DNA from: Parietichytrium sp. I65-24A
Taxonomy: Eukaryota; Sar; Bigyra; Thraustochytrida; Thraustochytriidae
Direction of reading: 5' to 3'
Assembly (NCBI GenBank): GCA_012862575.1
Contig: BLSF01000091.1
Coordinates: 1 to 64,000 of the forward strand
DNA length: 64,000 nucleotides
Positions 19,730 through 31,204 of this stretch are shown here, piece after piece. The notes under the pieces are model-generated. The model did no database searches. It saw only the letters and a list, made by a program, of their open reading frames with translations, and had not been told where the DNA came from. The translations under genes were made by a program, and so were the position numbers. Position 1 is the first letter of the stretch. Each line of letters starts with the position of its first letter.

Positions 19730-21471
19730 ATGGACGAGCGAATTGAAGAACATGTGATTTTGCGAGTGCCGCCCGAACTGACAGAGCGCGTGCAGAATGT
19801 GGTGAAGCCAGGGGATGACAAGCTGGAGGAGATCAAGGTGTACCAGCTTAACGAGAAATCAAAGAACAGCAGAGACTGGATCTTTCAGATTGGCAGCGAT
19901 AAGTTCTATGCGTCGTTACGAGACCTGCCGACGCTGGTGGAAACAATGAAAACAAAGAAGAGTCAGGGCCAGGATTCGGGCGTTTTTTACAAAAGCGGCG
20001 ATGTGTCGCAAGTGCTGGAGGTGACAAATGTCCGGCTCCTAAAAGAAGACGGCACACCGCAACTTCGGCCGCAACTTCCGGCGGAAATGGATGACGGACT
20101 TACTCCGCCTATGCAAAAAGCAAAATCGGAGCGATTTAGACGACTAGATAGGAGCTTGAAGCACGCCCTTCCTCAAGATGATGATAAAGCGGATGAAAGA
20201 AAAATGCAAATCAGCAAGATGGATCGAGAGCTCCGAAACATTGTGGTACGTTTGACACTTGTTGTTGTTGTTGTTGAATCTGTGGGCGAGAAGTTCTTGT
20301 TTGATGGATATTGACGAAAAAGGGTTGCAACTTTTGCTTTGCACTTTGCTGGTGATTGAACAAACAGAACATTCTGCAAGAAAACAAAGACTACGAGTTC
20401 GTCCACGAGGAGATCATTGACATGGAGCCTTACATGGCGTACTGGGAGCCGACGAAAATCGTGATTCGGCAAGGGCAGGACAACTTCTTAACCGAAGCCA
20501 GGAAAGCTTATGATCTTGCATTCGAAGTGTATCGCAAGAAGAACAAAATTGCTGACAAGTCGCCGTCAAGTTCGCAGAACGGAACCGCGACCTCTGCATC
20601 CGCAGGCAGCGCATCGCGACCTCAGATCCAGATGATCGATCCTCTCAGCGGTTCTGCTACTTCGGCAGGAAACAAGGAGAAGGAGAAATTGAAAAAATCG
20701 GGAACTCTCAAGGCGCTAACCCAAAAGCCAGTTGGGACCAAAACGCTCTCGCCAGCCCCAGCCCCGGCACGGTCTCCGCCTTCCGATGCCGCACCATCTC
20801 CATCGCCGCCGCCCGCACAACCAACAGCAGCCAGCGTCTTTCCAAGCTTTCCACCGAAAAATACCGCTCCAACGCCCTCTCCACCAGCGTCCACATTTCA
20901 GCCGTTTCCTGGCTCCACCTCGTCGTCCACGTCAAGCAAGGAGACGATCATTCCAACCACATTCGGGTCCTTCTCGACACCGGCTTCCTCGTCGCCAGGG
21001 TCTTTGCCTCAACCCTCTCCACCAGCTATGCCCTCAAGCTCGCCGGAGACATTGCCACAGCCGTCGCCGCCAGCAACTATTTTTGGAGATCAACGCACGC
21101 CCGGAACGCTTACGCCAGGAATTATCGGAACTCCGGCCGGGGAGGCTACTCCGGGGGCAGCTGCGACTCCAGGAGGTGGCGCTACGCCAGGGATCCAGCC
21201 ATCTCCAGCTGCCTCGCCTGAGTACGTCAACGAAGACGGTGACACTGCCGAGGTCGCAGAGCTGGTTAAGAAGGCGCAGAGTCTCCGCGAGAGAATTGCG
21301 GAGGCCAGAAAGGCAGAGCTCGACAACAGAGCAAAGGCAAGAAAGCACACAGCGCTGCGCAAACGCTTCGAAGCAAAGGAGAAGGAGTGTGCGAAGGAAG
21401 TTGCGACTCTGACTGCTGAATTAAAGCAGTGCAAGATCGAGATCGATGCGAAGCGTTCGCAAGGAAGATGA
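19730..21471 (+). CDS. TAF7: Transcription initiation factor TFIID subunit 7 (TAF7)
   Basis: TAF7 is the TFIID subunit that binds TAF1 and checks its acetyltransferase activity during RNA polymerase II initiation. Two exons are seen: 19730-20245 and 20368-21471, with a 122-bp intron (donor GTACGT, acceptor ACAG) containing a short GTT repeat. The product is 539 aa. Residues 8-190 match the TAFII55 N-terminal domain: HVILRVPPELTERV, KFYASLRDLPTLVETMKT, VFYKSGDVSQVLEV and DGLTPPMQKAKSERFRR. The rest is unusual: residues about 230-430 are Pro/Ser/Thr-rich low complexity, followed by a Lys/Glu/Arg coiled-coil C-terminus (KAQSLRERIAEARKAELDNRAK), as in metazoan TAF7. The start is ATG MDERIEEHVI. 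It converges on RUVBL1 with a 94-bp gap. Confidence 0.92.
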
Positions 21472-21565
21472 AATCAAATGTCACTATTGAAATGGAAAGC
21501 GGATTGCTTTTCGAGTATTTTAATACTAACTTGAGGGAGAAAAAGGTTAAAATAAAGCCAGACTT

Positions 21566-23337
<1,772 letters not shown>

Positions 23338-23790
23338 CTTGCTTGCTAGTTGCCGCTACCTGCACTCTGTATGCCTGTCTCTTGTCTCTTTTGTCTGTGC
23401 TCGCGCTGATTGGTCCTCGGCGAGGACGCTTGTCACGTACGCAAAAGTATGCCACGTACACTGTGCGCCGCTGCTGTAGGGAGTGGCGACAACTACGGCG
23501 GCAGATAGTCCTGCTAAGAGTCCGGCGATCCAAGCGCCCAACCGTCGAGCGAACAGTTCGTGAGAACCAAGAGAAGACTTCGTTTGTTCGTTTAATCTCG
23601 TGATGGAGTGGTTGCTTAGTAACAGTACGTTGCTACTAGCTATTGGACCCGTTGGGTCAGAAGAGTCAGAAGTCCGGACCACACAAAATGAATTCACAGT
23701 CAATTCAGCTTGCATGCACAACGAGCGCATGAGCCGTTTCCTGTTCCCGCGACTCGGAGACCCATACGTCTTCATCACGATCATGATGAT

Positions 23791-23824
23791 CAGAATTCAG
23801 ATTATGATCATGATCTGAATTCTG
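23791..23824. repeat. 34-bp near-perfect palindrome built on GAATTC and GATCATGATC
   Basis: The arms CAGAATTCAGAT and ATCTGAATTCTG flank a centre containing ATGATCAT, itself a palindrome. Only one base pair of seventeen fails to match. A further CTGAATTCTG copy partly overlaps the right edge (to 23830). It could form a cruciform or be a dimeric protein-binding site; function is unknown. Confidence 0.85.
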
Positions 23825-24631
23825 AATTCTGTTCGGGTTCGTGGGCATTGGCATTAGCTTTATCGTCATTCATTCCACCTGGGTACTCGGTCCGCGTACG
23901 TACTCATCCAAGTTTCTCACATCTGTACTCGAGTACTGCCGTTACACGCTCCGCGGGTACTGAGTGCCACATACGTATTTTTCGGTACTCGAGTACCCAA
24001 TGAATCAACGACTCGGATCTGCGAAAAGAAACGTGGACACCCCCACAAGGTAGGTAAGGTCTCTCTCTCATCCATTCCGCCTGCGCAATAAAAAGATTCA
24101 CTACACAGATAGTGGTAGTCTCTCAGTCTCTCCTTAGTACCAGTCACTACTAGACTCCACATGTGAGATGATGGTAGCATGACTAACTGCCTGCTGGGCT
24201 TGCACCAATCACTTCAGACACTCATCCTACCCATAACCTTAGCAGTTACTCTACCGCCACCAAAATTCGCAACTACCTTGTCCTATGAGTGGTACCCAGC
24301 AACTACCTGCATCTCGCCACTCTAGCCCACATTTAATGATATCCATAGGCATCGGTAATCCCAGGGCCAATAGCCTATCCCATAACTAATAGATACTAGC
24401 GCCCCCGCCCTCCCCCTACCCGCACATCCTACTGAACACTACCTCTCACAGTAACAGTGCCCCTGCCACTAAGCCTTGAGCTAACCTCCTCTCACTGATT
24501 CTCACTGCGAGCGAACGAAAAGAGAAAGACAAATCAAGAATGGGGGAGGGCGGGTACTATAGATTACATTAGACCGCCGCGAGGCCTCCACAGCAGCAGG
24601 TAGGGCGTCCTAGGATATGCTAGTGCGACGG

Positions 24632-24800
24632 AGTGATAGTGATAGAGAGGGAGATAGAGAGAGAGCTAGAAAAGAGAGAGAGAGATGAGAAACAGATAGA
24701 AGGAAAAGACTCACCCAACAAACAAACAAACAAATAAACAACCAGAGACAAAGACAAAGACAGAGAGACAAAGACAAAAGAAACGAAAGAAACAAAGACC
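24632..24800. repeat. Purine-rich low-complexity tract (GAGA, CAAA, GACAAA)
   Basis: GAGA-type dinucleotides pass into a CAAA tetranucleotide run (about 24716-24740) and then imperfect GACAAA units. The plus strand is almost free of T, making an asymmetric purine tract that creates long spurious open frames on the minus strand. Confidence 0.75.
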
Positions 24801-25386
24801 GCCAACGCACCACTCGGAACTAGCACGCGCGTGGGGTGTGGCACTGCCAGCAAGCCAGCAATCCGCGAGCGCACATCCGCACTGCCCACGCCTGGAAAGC
24901 TCTCGCGCCGCACGACTGGCCCCGCCTGTCAAGGCCACGACCGGTGCGTGACCGCCCGTTCCCACAGCTCGGCTCGTTGGAGGGCATTTGTTTGCACCAG
25001 TCCCAACCGGGTGCGCCAGCCGTTCGGCTGCCTGCCGAGCCGCCGCTCGTCAAGCTCGGCGCCAGCCCCGCGAGCAGGCCGCCGCGGCTGCTCGCTGACC
25101 AGCTCCGCCGCGAGGGTCCTCGCCGAGGACACCCAGGGCGAGGCCGCTGTGAGGGGAAAATATTTTTGCCGGGAAGCTGTCATTTCGCGGAACGCTTTGA
25201 AAGAACAGCGAACTGATCTTCGGACCCAGGTCTTGGTCTTGTGAGAGAGAGCTGCTAGAGTTTCAGGAGTGTCGGTGCTAGAATACCGGACTGAGGTTTG
25301 CAATTGACATTTAGTATTGAGTTGGAACGGGTTGTTACAACATTACACTTGACCAGGTTTTTCAACGCGGGAGATAGGTAGGAAGG

Positions 25387-28300
25387 ATGAGCTCATCCGG
25401 CGAAAAGGCAGAGCCAACCTCGGCGGCGCCGTCGGAACCGAACGCTCAAGCAGGTTCTTCCACGGGAACCCAGCCGAAGCAAGATGGAGGTGTCGGGTTG
25501 GAATCTCAAGCAGGCGCAAGAAACGCGAAGGAAGATCAGCCTCCAGCGTCTGGGACTACGAGTCCGTCCGCGCTAGGGTCAGAAAGACGTGAGAATGACG
25601 ATGAAGGCGAGGATTCGGAAGTAGAGAAGGCGAATGGCAAGTCATCCGCAAGTGGCCCAAGCGAAACCAGGTCCAAGCCCCCCTCGGACGGCGAGAAGGC
25701 GGCTCTCCTGGTCCCTGGGCGACGGGTGAAAATTCGCGAGACGAACAATGTAAGGCACCGAGCGGCGCAGCTGATCGGAGAGACTGGCGTGATTACAGAT
25801 ATCCCCGTGCATCCAAATACTTGGTTTACGGTAGACATCGAGGGCCGCGAGTCGCCCATCAAGTTTCAAGCCACTGCACTCCTTCCCCTGGATTCGAACG
25901 GTGAGCCCATCGAGGGCCTTGCAAACGGCGTCGATGACGAAGCAGTGGAGGCCGAGGAAGCCAACGATGGCGGTGGCGCGGGGGCGCCATCTGCCAACGA
26001 TTCGAGCAAACCTGCAGTCTCTGGCGACGCCGAGAAGCTGGAGAGCTCCGGAGTGTTGCTCTCAGACACAGATCCAGTCAACTGGGTTGGACTACCAGTG
26101 ATTGTCAAGTCAAATCTCGAGACTGCGGTTGTCAAGAAGTCTGGAAATGGCTGGGTTCAGCTAAAAAATGAGCAGACCGGTCACGAGTTCGCGAAGAGGG
26201 CTTTTGAGCTGCTCGTACCGGTGGGATCCGTGCTCCTTGATGAGAACCAGAAGCCTATCTGGGTTGCATCCAGTGCCGCAGAAGGCGAGGAAGGAGACGG
26301 CGAAGGCGACAGCCAATCCGGTCCGGGCAGGAAGAAAGGGACCGCTGATGAAGACGACGACAATGATGACGATGGGGAGAATGCGTCTGAACCCGAAGTG
26401 AATACTAGGAGACGACCAAGGAGGAGAAGTAGCGAAAACAACGCCGACAAGCATGCAGCTGACAATGACAGCGAAAGTGTAGGTGCGGCTCGCCCACTGA
26501 CGAGAAGGCGATCCAGGCGTGAGGCTGAAGAGGAGGAGGATGAAGCAGAGGATAAAGATGCCCTCGGGGACGAGAACGACGATGATGAGGACATGGAAGA
26601 AGACGATGACGAAGATGACGACGGGAAAGCGAGCCAAGCTGGAGGACGCCGCAGAATGCCATCGAGAAAACCCAGCTCGGGCGCAAACATGGACGAAGAT
26701 GAAGCTTCCGAGACTCGTTCTATTCGATCTGACGTTACTGGGGGAAAGAAAGGCAAAAAGTACGCGAAGAGCGGTCCTTTGGCTGATCGCAAGGTCTTCA
26801 TCACGAACGGCAAATATCAGGGCCGCGTCGGAACCGTCAGGAATGGCAACGGGTACTTTTACATCAACATGAATTACCCGATCCAGGAGAAGGTGCGCAA
26901 GAGACGGGAACAATTTCAGTTGCTGGATCCCATCGAGCTTTTCTTTGCCAAAGTGGCGAAGAAAAATGGAAAAGGGGACGAGGACAAATGGTCAAAAGTC
27001 AAGGTCTCTGTTGATAACAGCAAAGTCAAGGACGCTGAATTGGCTTACTACAGCCCCACTCACTACGCCTTTCGTGTGAATGGGGAGGATCCTGAAATCC
27101 TACACGCTCTTCCCCACAACAAGGTCAAGTTCGCGAACAAAATTCCTGAAAAGGTGCGCACTATCATGCAAGAACTTCTTGATGGCCCCGGCGGCGCACC
27201 CAGAGCCAATTCGCGAACTGCATCGACAGCTTCAGACACGGAAAAGTCAGGAAAGCCCCACCCGAAACCAAAGCCCACCCGGTCTGCACTCGCTGATGGC
27301 GGGAACCGCGAGATGGAGCGCGTCTCGACTCCAACAAGCCAAGCACAAGCAGCTCCAGGTAGACGCCGCGGGAACCGCAAGGCAAAAGCAGCTCCAAAAC
27401 AAAAACAAAACAAGCATGGCCGCATCCCACTAACGGATGACCCTGACGTCAACAGGCTTCTGCAAGCCAACAAGGAGCGCCAGGAATTCATTGTTTATTG
27501 GATGGGAGTTGAGCGCGATAGGCGTCTAAAGTACAACCAGCACCGTCCCAACTTGAAGTCGTGGCTGGAAAAGATCTGTGGCGACGATGACATGGAGGAC
27601 AATTACGTACCTCCGATGGTGAAGCTCAATGTGTGCAACGTTTGCAAGCTTGAGAAACACAGTAAAGCTTCACACTGCTGGAATCCAGCGTGTTGGAATT
27701 CGCCTGTGTATGAGCGGGGTGCAGCACCTCTAGACCAAGCCGAAGCAATCCCGGGAAGCAACAGCGAAGGTTCAAGCTACGTGTTTGCGGTAGCACAAAG
27801 CCCCCGAAAGCCCGGCTTCATTGAGGTTCCTGAGGCTGCGTTCCCTTACATGTACAACGTCGACGATAATTTATGGGATGAGGGAAACAAAGATGGGTCG
27901 GAACTCGAAGATGCTCCCGACACGAGCGGAAAGAAAAGGAGGCGAAAGACCCCGCCTCCCTCAGTTTCGAGCGGGTCGACTTCGCCTTCAAATACGAAGA
28001 AAACTTTGCCAAGCTACACCTGGAAGAAAGTGACCGACAAAGCCATCTTGAAGGGATGGGGGCGCTTTGTTGCGGGACGCAAACGCGTGGAAGAAGAGAC
28101 CGTCATCTCGCCACTGGAGACATATCACTATCGGGCGATGCGCGTGACACTTGGCAGGAAAAAGCGTCCGCTGAAGGAACCCAAGGATCAAGGTTTGAAC
28201 GGGTATTTTGGAAAAGGCTGGAACGAAGACCTCGCAAGGCCATTTTATGAGAGCTCCAAGCGCAGAAGAAGAGAGCGCTTTAACGATGACGACGATATCT

Positions 28301-30231
28301 CGGCCGATTCTGACTCGAAAAAGATGGATGACGAGGAAGAAGAAAATGATGCCGCCGAAGATGAAGAGAGTGACAGCTGCCCAAGTGAAGAAGACGACTA
28401 TGACTTGGTTAGCCTTGACTTTCGTTGGCGGTCCTGGGAGGACCACGTCGACAAAAGCCGGGAGCCTGTGCACCCTACAATGGACGCCGCTGGGACGCTG
28501 ATGTCCTTCGGCGTGGATGAGGTGGATGCTTCGCAGATTCAGAAGATTAGCGAAGAGAAGGAAACCATTCTCAAACAAGTAAATGAGAAGATAGCAAAAC
28601 AGCAACAGGAATTATTGCAGTTGCAGCAAGAGCAGCTTCGAGAGGCTCAAAGAAGGCAAATGCTGCAGCAGGAGGCATTCCAAGCGAAGCGCGAGTACTC
28701 GACCCTTCCTGCTCAGACTGCTTCAGTCGTGGATATTGGTGCCTACAGTGCTCAACAAGCACCATCGCCCCATCAGCAAACCCAGTCGTCTCTTCCAAAC
28801 GCTCAGCAATCCCGCAAAGGTTTTTCGCAAGCTCAAATGAGCTCCCCCAGTGGAATGGCTATGCAGCACAACATGATGAATGTTATGCCCCCTGTGGCGA
28901 ACGCTGGGCAGACCAATTCGGCGGCGATCAAGTCACAGATGATGCAAATGAATCAAAATTACTACCCGCCCAATGTCCCCATGCAGCAGCAGCCGTCCTC
29001 CTTGCAGCCGCCACAGATGGGCCAGCAGCGACCCCTCCCCGGACCTTCTCCGCAGAATTCGGCTCCACCGTCCCGTTTGTCTGACCGGCCGAGCAAAGGC
29101 CCTACCGCTGGTGCGTCGACGAAGAAAGGAAAAGCGAGCGCCGCCAAGGGCGGGAAGAAGGGCAAGCAAAATGCTCAGCAACAGCAGCCATCACCACAGG
29201 GACAGCCCATGCACTCCATGCCTCACGTTCAGCAGCAGATGCTTAGCCCCCCTGTCGGCCCGTCCTCCACGCCGTATGCTCAGAACCAGATGCAGGGCCA
29301 AAATATCTCTGGCCCAGGCATGGGAAAAGGCCAACAGCAAGTCTCGGCACAGGGCATGGGTCGAAACGCGGCAAACAGCCAGCTTCACCCTCCTATGCCA
29401 GGCGGAAACCAAGGGATGCTCCCGAATCAGACCATGTCACCTTATATGGGAACAAATTATTCCACATCGTCTGCTGCGGGGATGGGAGCGGGCAACCCGA
29501 TGCAGAGCCTGCCACCGCCGCAAATGGAAACAAAGGGGGGGCGCGGTCCCTTGCTAAAAGGGAACAGCATGTCTTCAGCTTCTGTTGACGAGAAACCTGC
29601 TCCCGCGAAGAAGTCTCGGGCGAAACCAAAGAAGAAGACGGCGAAGCAAGAGGTGGCTGCACAACAGCAGCAGCAACAACAGCAACAGCAAGTGACACAA
29701 CCTGCACAGCAATCTCAACAATCTCAACAAGCGAAAGGCCAGCAAAGCGTTTTACAGTCCCCACAAGCAAATTCCCAGCAAATGTCGCAGGCAGGAGGTC
29801 AACAGCAGGGAACTCAAAACTTGTTTAGCCACCTTGGAAACATCCAAAGCTCGCCCAATTGGCCCAACTCAGGCGGCCAACACTCCAACTCCAATCTGGG
29901 GAACAATTTCGGCTTCCAGCTCGGCAACAATAATGCAAGTTCCCTGGGCAACAGCTCTCCCACTATGAACTTCAACAACTATTCGGCCAATCAGGGCAAC
30001 CGGGGAGGTCTCGGTGACTTGAATGGGCTGCCGCCACAACTTGCTGTGATTTTGCAGCAGCTTCAACAGCAGATCCCGCAGCATCTTGCGCAAGGGAATC
30101 AACTCGCGCCTGTGGATCTCTTCGTTCTGCAGCAGTACTTGAACATGAACTTTGCAAACAACAACAATAACAACAATGCGAACAACAACAACAATAACGC
30201 AAACCAGATGCCGCCTCAGAAGAAGAAATAG
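25387..30231 (+). CDS. 1614-aa Q/N-rich nuclear-type protein with KOW-like segments and a CxxC motif
   Basis: Not recognised as a named family. Single exon, start ATG MSSSGEKAEP. Three short beta-rich segments resemble KOW/Tudor-like modules: about residues 109-168 (GRRVKIRETNNVRHRAAQLI, GETGVITDI), 232-280 (VGLPVIVKSNLETAVVKKSG) and 461-510 (DRKVFITNGKYQGRVGTVRN). Between them lie long acidic, basic and Ser-rich disordered runs. Near residue 750 is a Cys motif, VCNVCKLEKHSKASHCWNPACW, which could bind zinc. The second half is low complexity: a Gln coiled coil near 1070-1090, Pro/Gln/Met-rich stretches, a pure Gln run near 1425 and an Asn run near 1590. Such composition is typical of chromatin or transcription coactivators, which is inference. 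An AATAAA lies about 210 bp after the stop. Confidence 0.8.
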   Translation: MSSSGEKAEPTSAAPSEPNAQAGSSTGTQPKQDGGVGLESQAGARNAKEDQPPASGTTSPSALGSERRENDDEGEDSEVEKANGKSSASGPSETRSKPPSDGEKAALLVPGRRVKIRETNNVRHRAAQLIGETGVITDIPVHPNTWFTVDIEGRESPIKFQATALLPLDSNGEPIEGLANGVDDEAVEAEEANDGGGAGAPSANDSSKPAVSGDAEKLESSGVLLSDTDPVNWVGLPVIVKSNLETAVVKKSGNGWVQLKNEQTGHEFAKRAFELLVPVGSVLLDENQKPIWVASSAAEGEEGDGEGDSQSGPGRKKGTADEDDDNDDDGENASEPEVNTRRRPRRRSSENNADKHAADNDSESVGAARPLTRRRSRREAEEEEDEAEDKDALGDENDDDEDMEEDDDEDDDGKASQAGGRRRMPSRKPSSGANMDEDEASETRSIRSDVTGGKKGKKYAKSGPLADRKVFITNGKYQGRVGTVRNGNGYFYINMNYPIQEKVRKRREQFQLLDPIELFFAKVAKKNGKGDEDKWSKVKVSVDNSKVKDAELAYYSPTHYAFRVNGEDPEILHALPHNKVKFANKIPEKVRTIMQELLDGPGGAPRANSRTASTASDTEKSGKPHPKPKPTRSALADGGNREMERVSTPTSQAQAAPGRRRGNRKAKAAPKQKQNKHGRIPLTDDPDVNRLLQANKERQEFIVYWMGVERDRRLKYNQHRPNLKSWLEKICGDDDMEDNYVPPMVKLNVCNVCKLEKHSKASHCWNPACWNSPVYERGAAPLDQAEAIPGSNSEGSSYVFAVAQSPRKPGFIEVPEAAFPYMYNVDDNLWDEGNKDGSELEDAPDTSGKKRRRKTPPPSVSSGSTSPSNTKKTLPSYTWKKVTDKAILKGWGRFVAGRKRVEEETVISPLETYHYRAMRVTLGRKKRPLKEPKDQGLNGYFGKGWNEDLARPFYESSKRRRRERFNDDDDISADSDSKKMDDEEEENDAAEDEESDSCPSEEDDYDLVSLDFRWRSWEDHVDKSREPVHPTMDAAGTLMSFGVDEVDASQIQKISEEKETILKQVNEKIAKQQQELLQLQQEQLREAQRRQMLQQEAFQAKREYSTLPAQTASVVDIGAYSAQQAPSPHQQTQSSLPNAQQSRKGFSQAQMSSPSGMAMQHNMMNVMPPVANAGQTNSAAIKSQMMQMNQNYYPPNVPMQQQPSSLQPPQMGQQRPLPGPSPQNSAPPSRLSDRPSKGPTAGASTKKGKASAAKGGKKGKQNAQQQQPSPQGQPMHSMPHVQQQMLSPPVGPSSTPYAQNQMQGQNISGPGMGKGQQQVSAQGMGRNAANSQLHPPMPGGNQGMLPNQTMSPYMGTNYSTSSAAGMGAGNPMQSLPPPQMETKGGRGPLLKGNSMSSASVDEKPAPAKKSRAKPKKKTAKQEVAAQQQQQQQQQQVTQPAQQSQQSQQAKGQQSVLQSPQANSQQMSQAGGQQQGTQNLFSHLGNIQSSPNWPNSGGQHSNSNLGNNFGFQLGNNNASSLGNSSPTMNFNNYSANQGNRGGLGDLNGLPPQLAVILQQLQQQIPQHLAQGNQLAPVDLFVLQQYLNMNFANNNNNNNANNNNNNANQMPPQKKK

Positions 30232-30440
30232 CTATCTCAGCCACTAAACCTTTAAATCACACAAACTTGAATTCACACATTTCTCTTGGGAACCCAAGCC
30301 ATCCATATTCTCGAAACCCGTCCACCGCAAGATACAACATGTGCGTGACTGATTTAAGTTCCGGTGACGAACCACCCGGGTTCTGCAACATGGATCACAG
30401 CATTGCATACGCTTCTCGCTTCCGATCCAGAGTCACTGTC

Positions 30441-30446
30441 AATAAA
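30441..30446 (+). terminator. Candidate polyadenylation signal AATAAA
   Basis: AATAAA lies about 210 bp downstream of the stop codon of the Q/N-rich gene, on the same strand and within the expected length of a 3' untranslated region. The organism's real signal is unknown. Confidence 0.3.
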
Positions 30447-30994
30447 ACGTCTGTATAACCGCAGTCACTCTTTCGCGTTTCGTTTGCAGCGTGGTTTACG
30501 TGTTGATTTTTTACATGCCTTGTGAAAAATCTTCGCTTCTTCAAGTTCTCATCCACACACAGCAAAACTAACTACTAGTAACTCCTCTGCTCAACGTCAT
30601 ACAGTATACAGTACACGTTGACTTATCAATCCCAGTAACATTGGCCTCACCTCCAGAGATCCGTTGCACAACCGCATCGAGGTACTATCCCAAATAGTAG
30701 GAAGGCGCTACCAATGGGCGGAGCAAAAGAGCGAAAAAGAGCGAGCAATAATAATTAGCTTGGCAAAGTGGCGAGCGGCATAGCTGTGAACTGTGCGAGC
30801 GCGGGACGCATAGATAGAAGAGCGGGAGGTGAGAGAAGGTTAGGCATTGGCGAAAGCGGCAGGAGCAAGTCAGAGCTGCCGCGGTCAGTCACGTGCTCAA
30901 TCACTCACACGTTGGCTCGATCATCCTCTTCCTTTCTGCAAGTTGTAAGGTGCAGGGTGTTGCGGGACAGACTCTCGCGGTGAGCACGACGCGC

Positions 30995-31038
30995 AAAGGC
31001 AAAGGCAAAAGTGAAAGGGAAAGTGAAAGGGAAAGTAT
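30995..31038. repeat. Purine repeat (CAAAGG, GTGAAAGGGAAA)
   Basis: Short tandem units CAAAGG then GTGAAAGGGAAA lie 165-210 bp upstream of the DRC1 start, in its probable promoter or leader. Confidence 0.75.
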
Positions 31039-31204
31039 CGCGAGTTTGACTTGAAGCCGCTTGGAATCTCTTGCGAGATTGGGCGACTGCAAATCTGGAT
31101 TGCGATTGTGATTGTGATTGCGAGCAGTGCAGTGGAACGGAGCGGAGAGCACGGGGGCAAGGGCGCAAGGGTATCGCGAGTGAGCTGGGCGATTCACGTT
31201 CGAA

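Larger units (their letters stand above)
23338..25386. other. Divergent intergenic region, palindrome-rich then GC-rich
   Basis: About 2.05 kb between RUVBL1 and the KOW-like gene. The left part holds a 34-bp near-perfect palindrome (23791-23824) and two copies of GTACTCGAGTAC (23925-23936 and 23985-23996). The middle has purine-rich low complexity (24632-24800). The right part (about 24820-25150) is GC-rich, unlike its flanks. An open frame crosses it (24831-25244) but resembles no protein. It may be a 5' leader exon or promoter block for the downstream gene. Confidence 0.5.
30232..31204. other. Spacer between the KOW-like gene and DRC1
   Basis: About 970 bp between plus-strand genes. It contains a candidate polyadenylation signal (30441) and, near its right end, a purine-rich repeat (30995-31038). 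No gene was seen. Confidence 0.45.

Noticed and set aside
24831-25244. 137-aa frame in the GC-rich island
   Set aside because: High GC removes stop codons in several frames on both strands here; the peptide is Arg/Ser/Pro-rich and matches nothing.
26161-26913. Long minus-strand frames opposite the acidic part of the Q/N-rich gene
   Set aside because: They are Ser/Phe/Val-rich reverse complements of GAN/GAG runs and show no domain.
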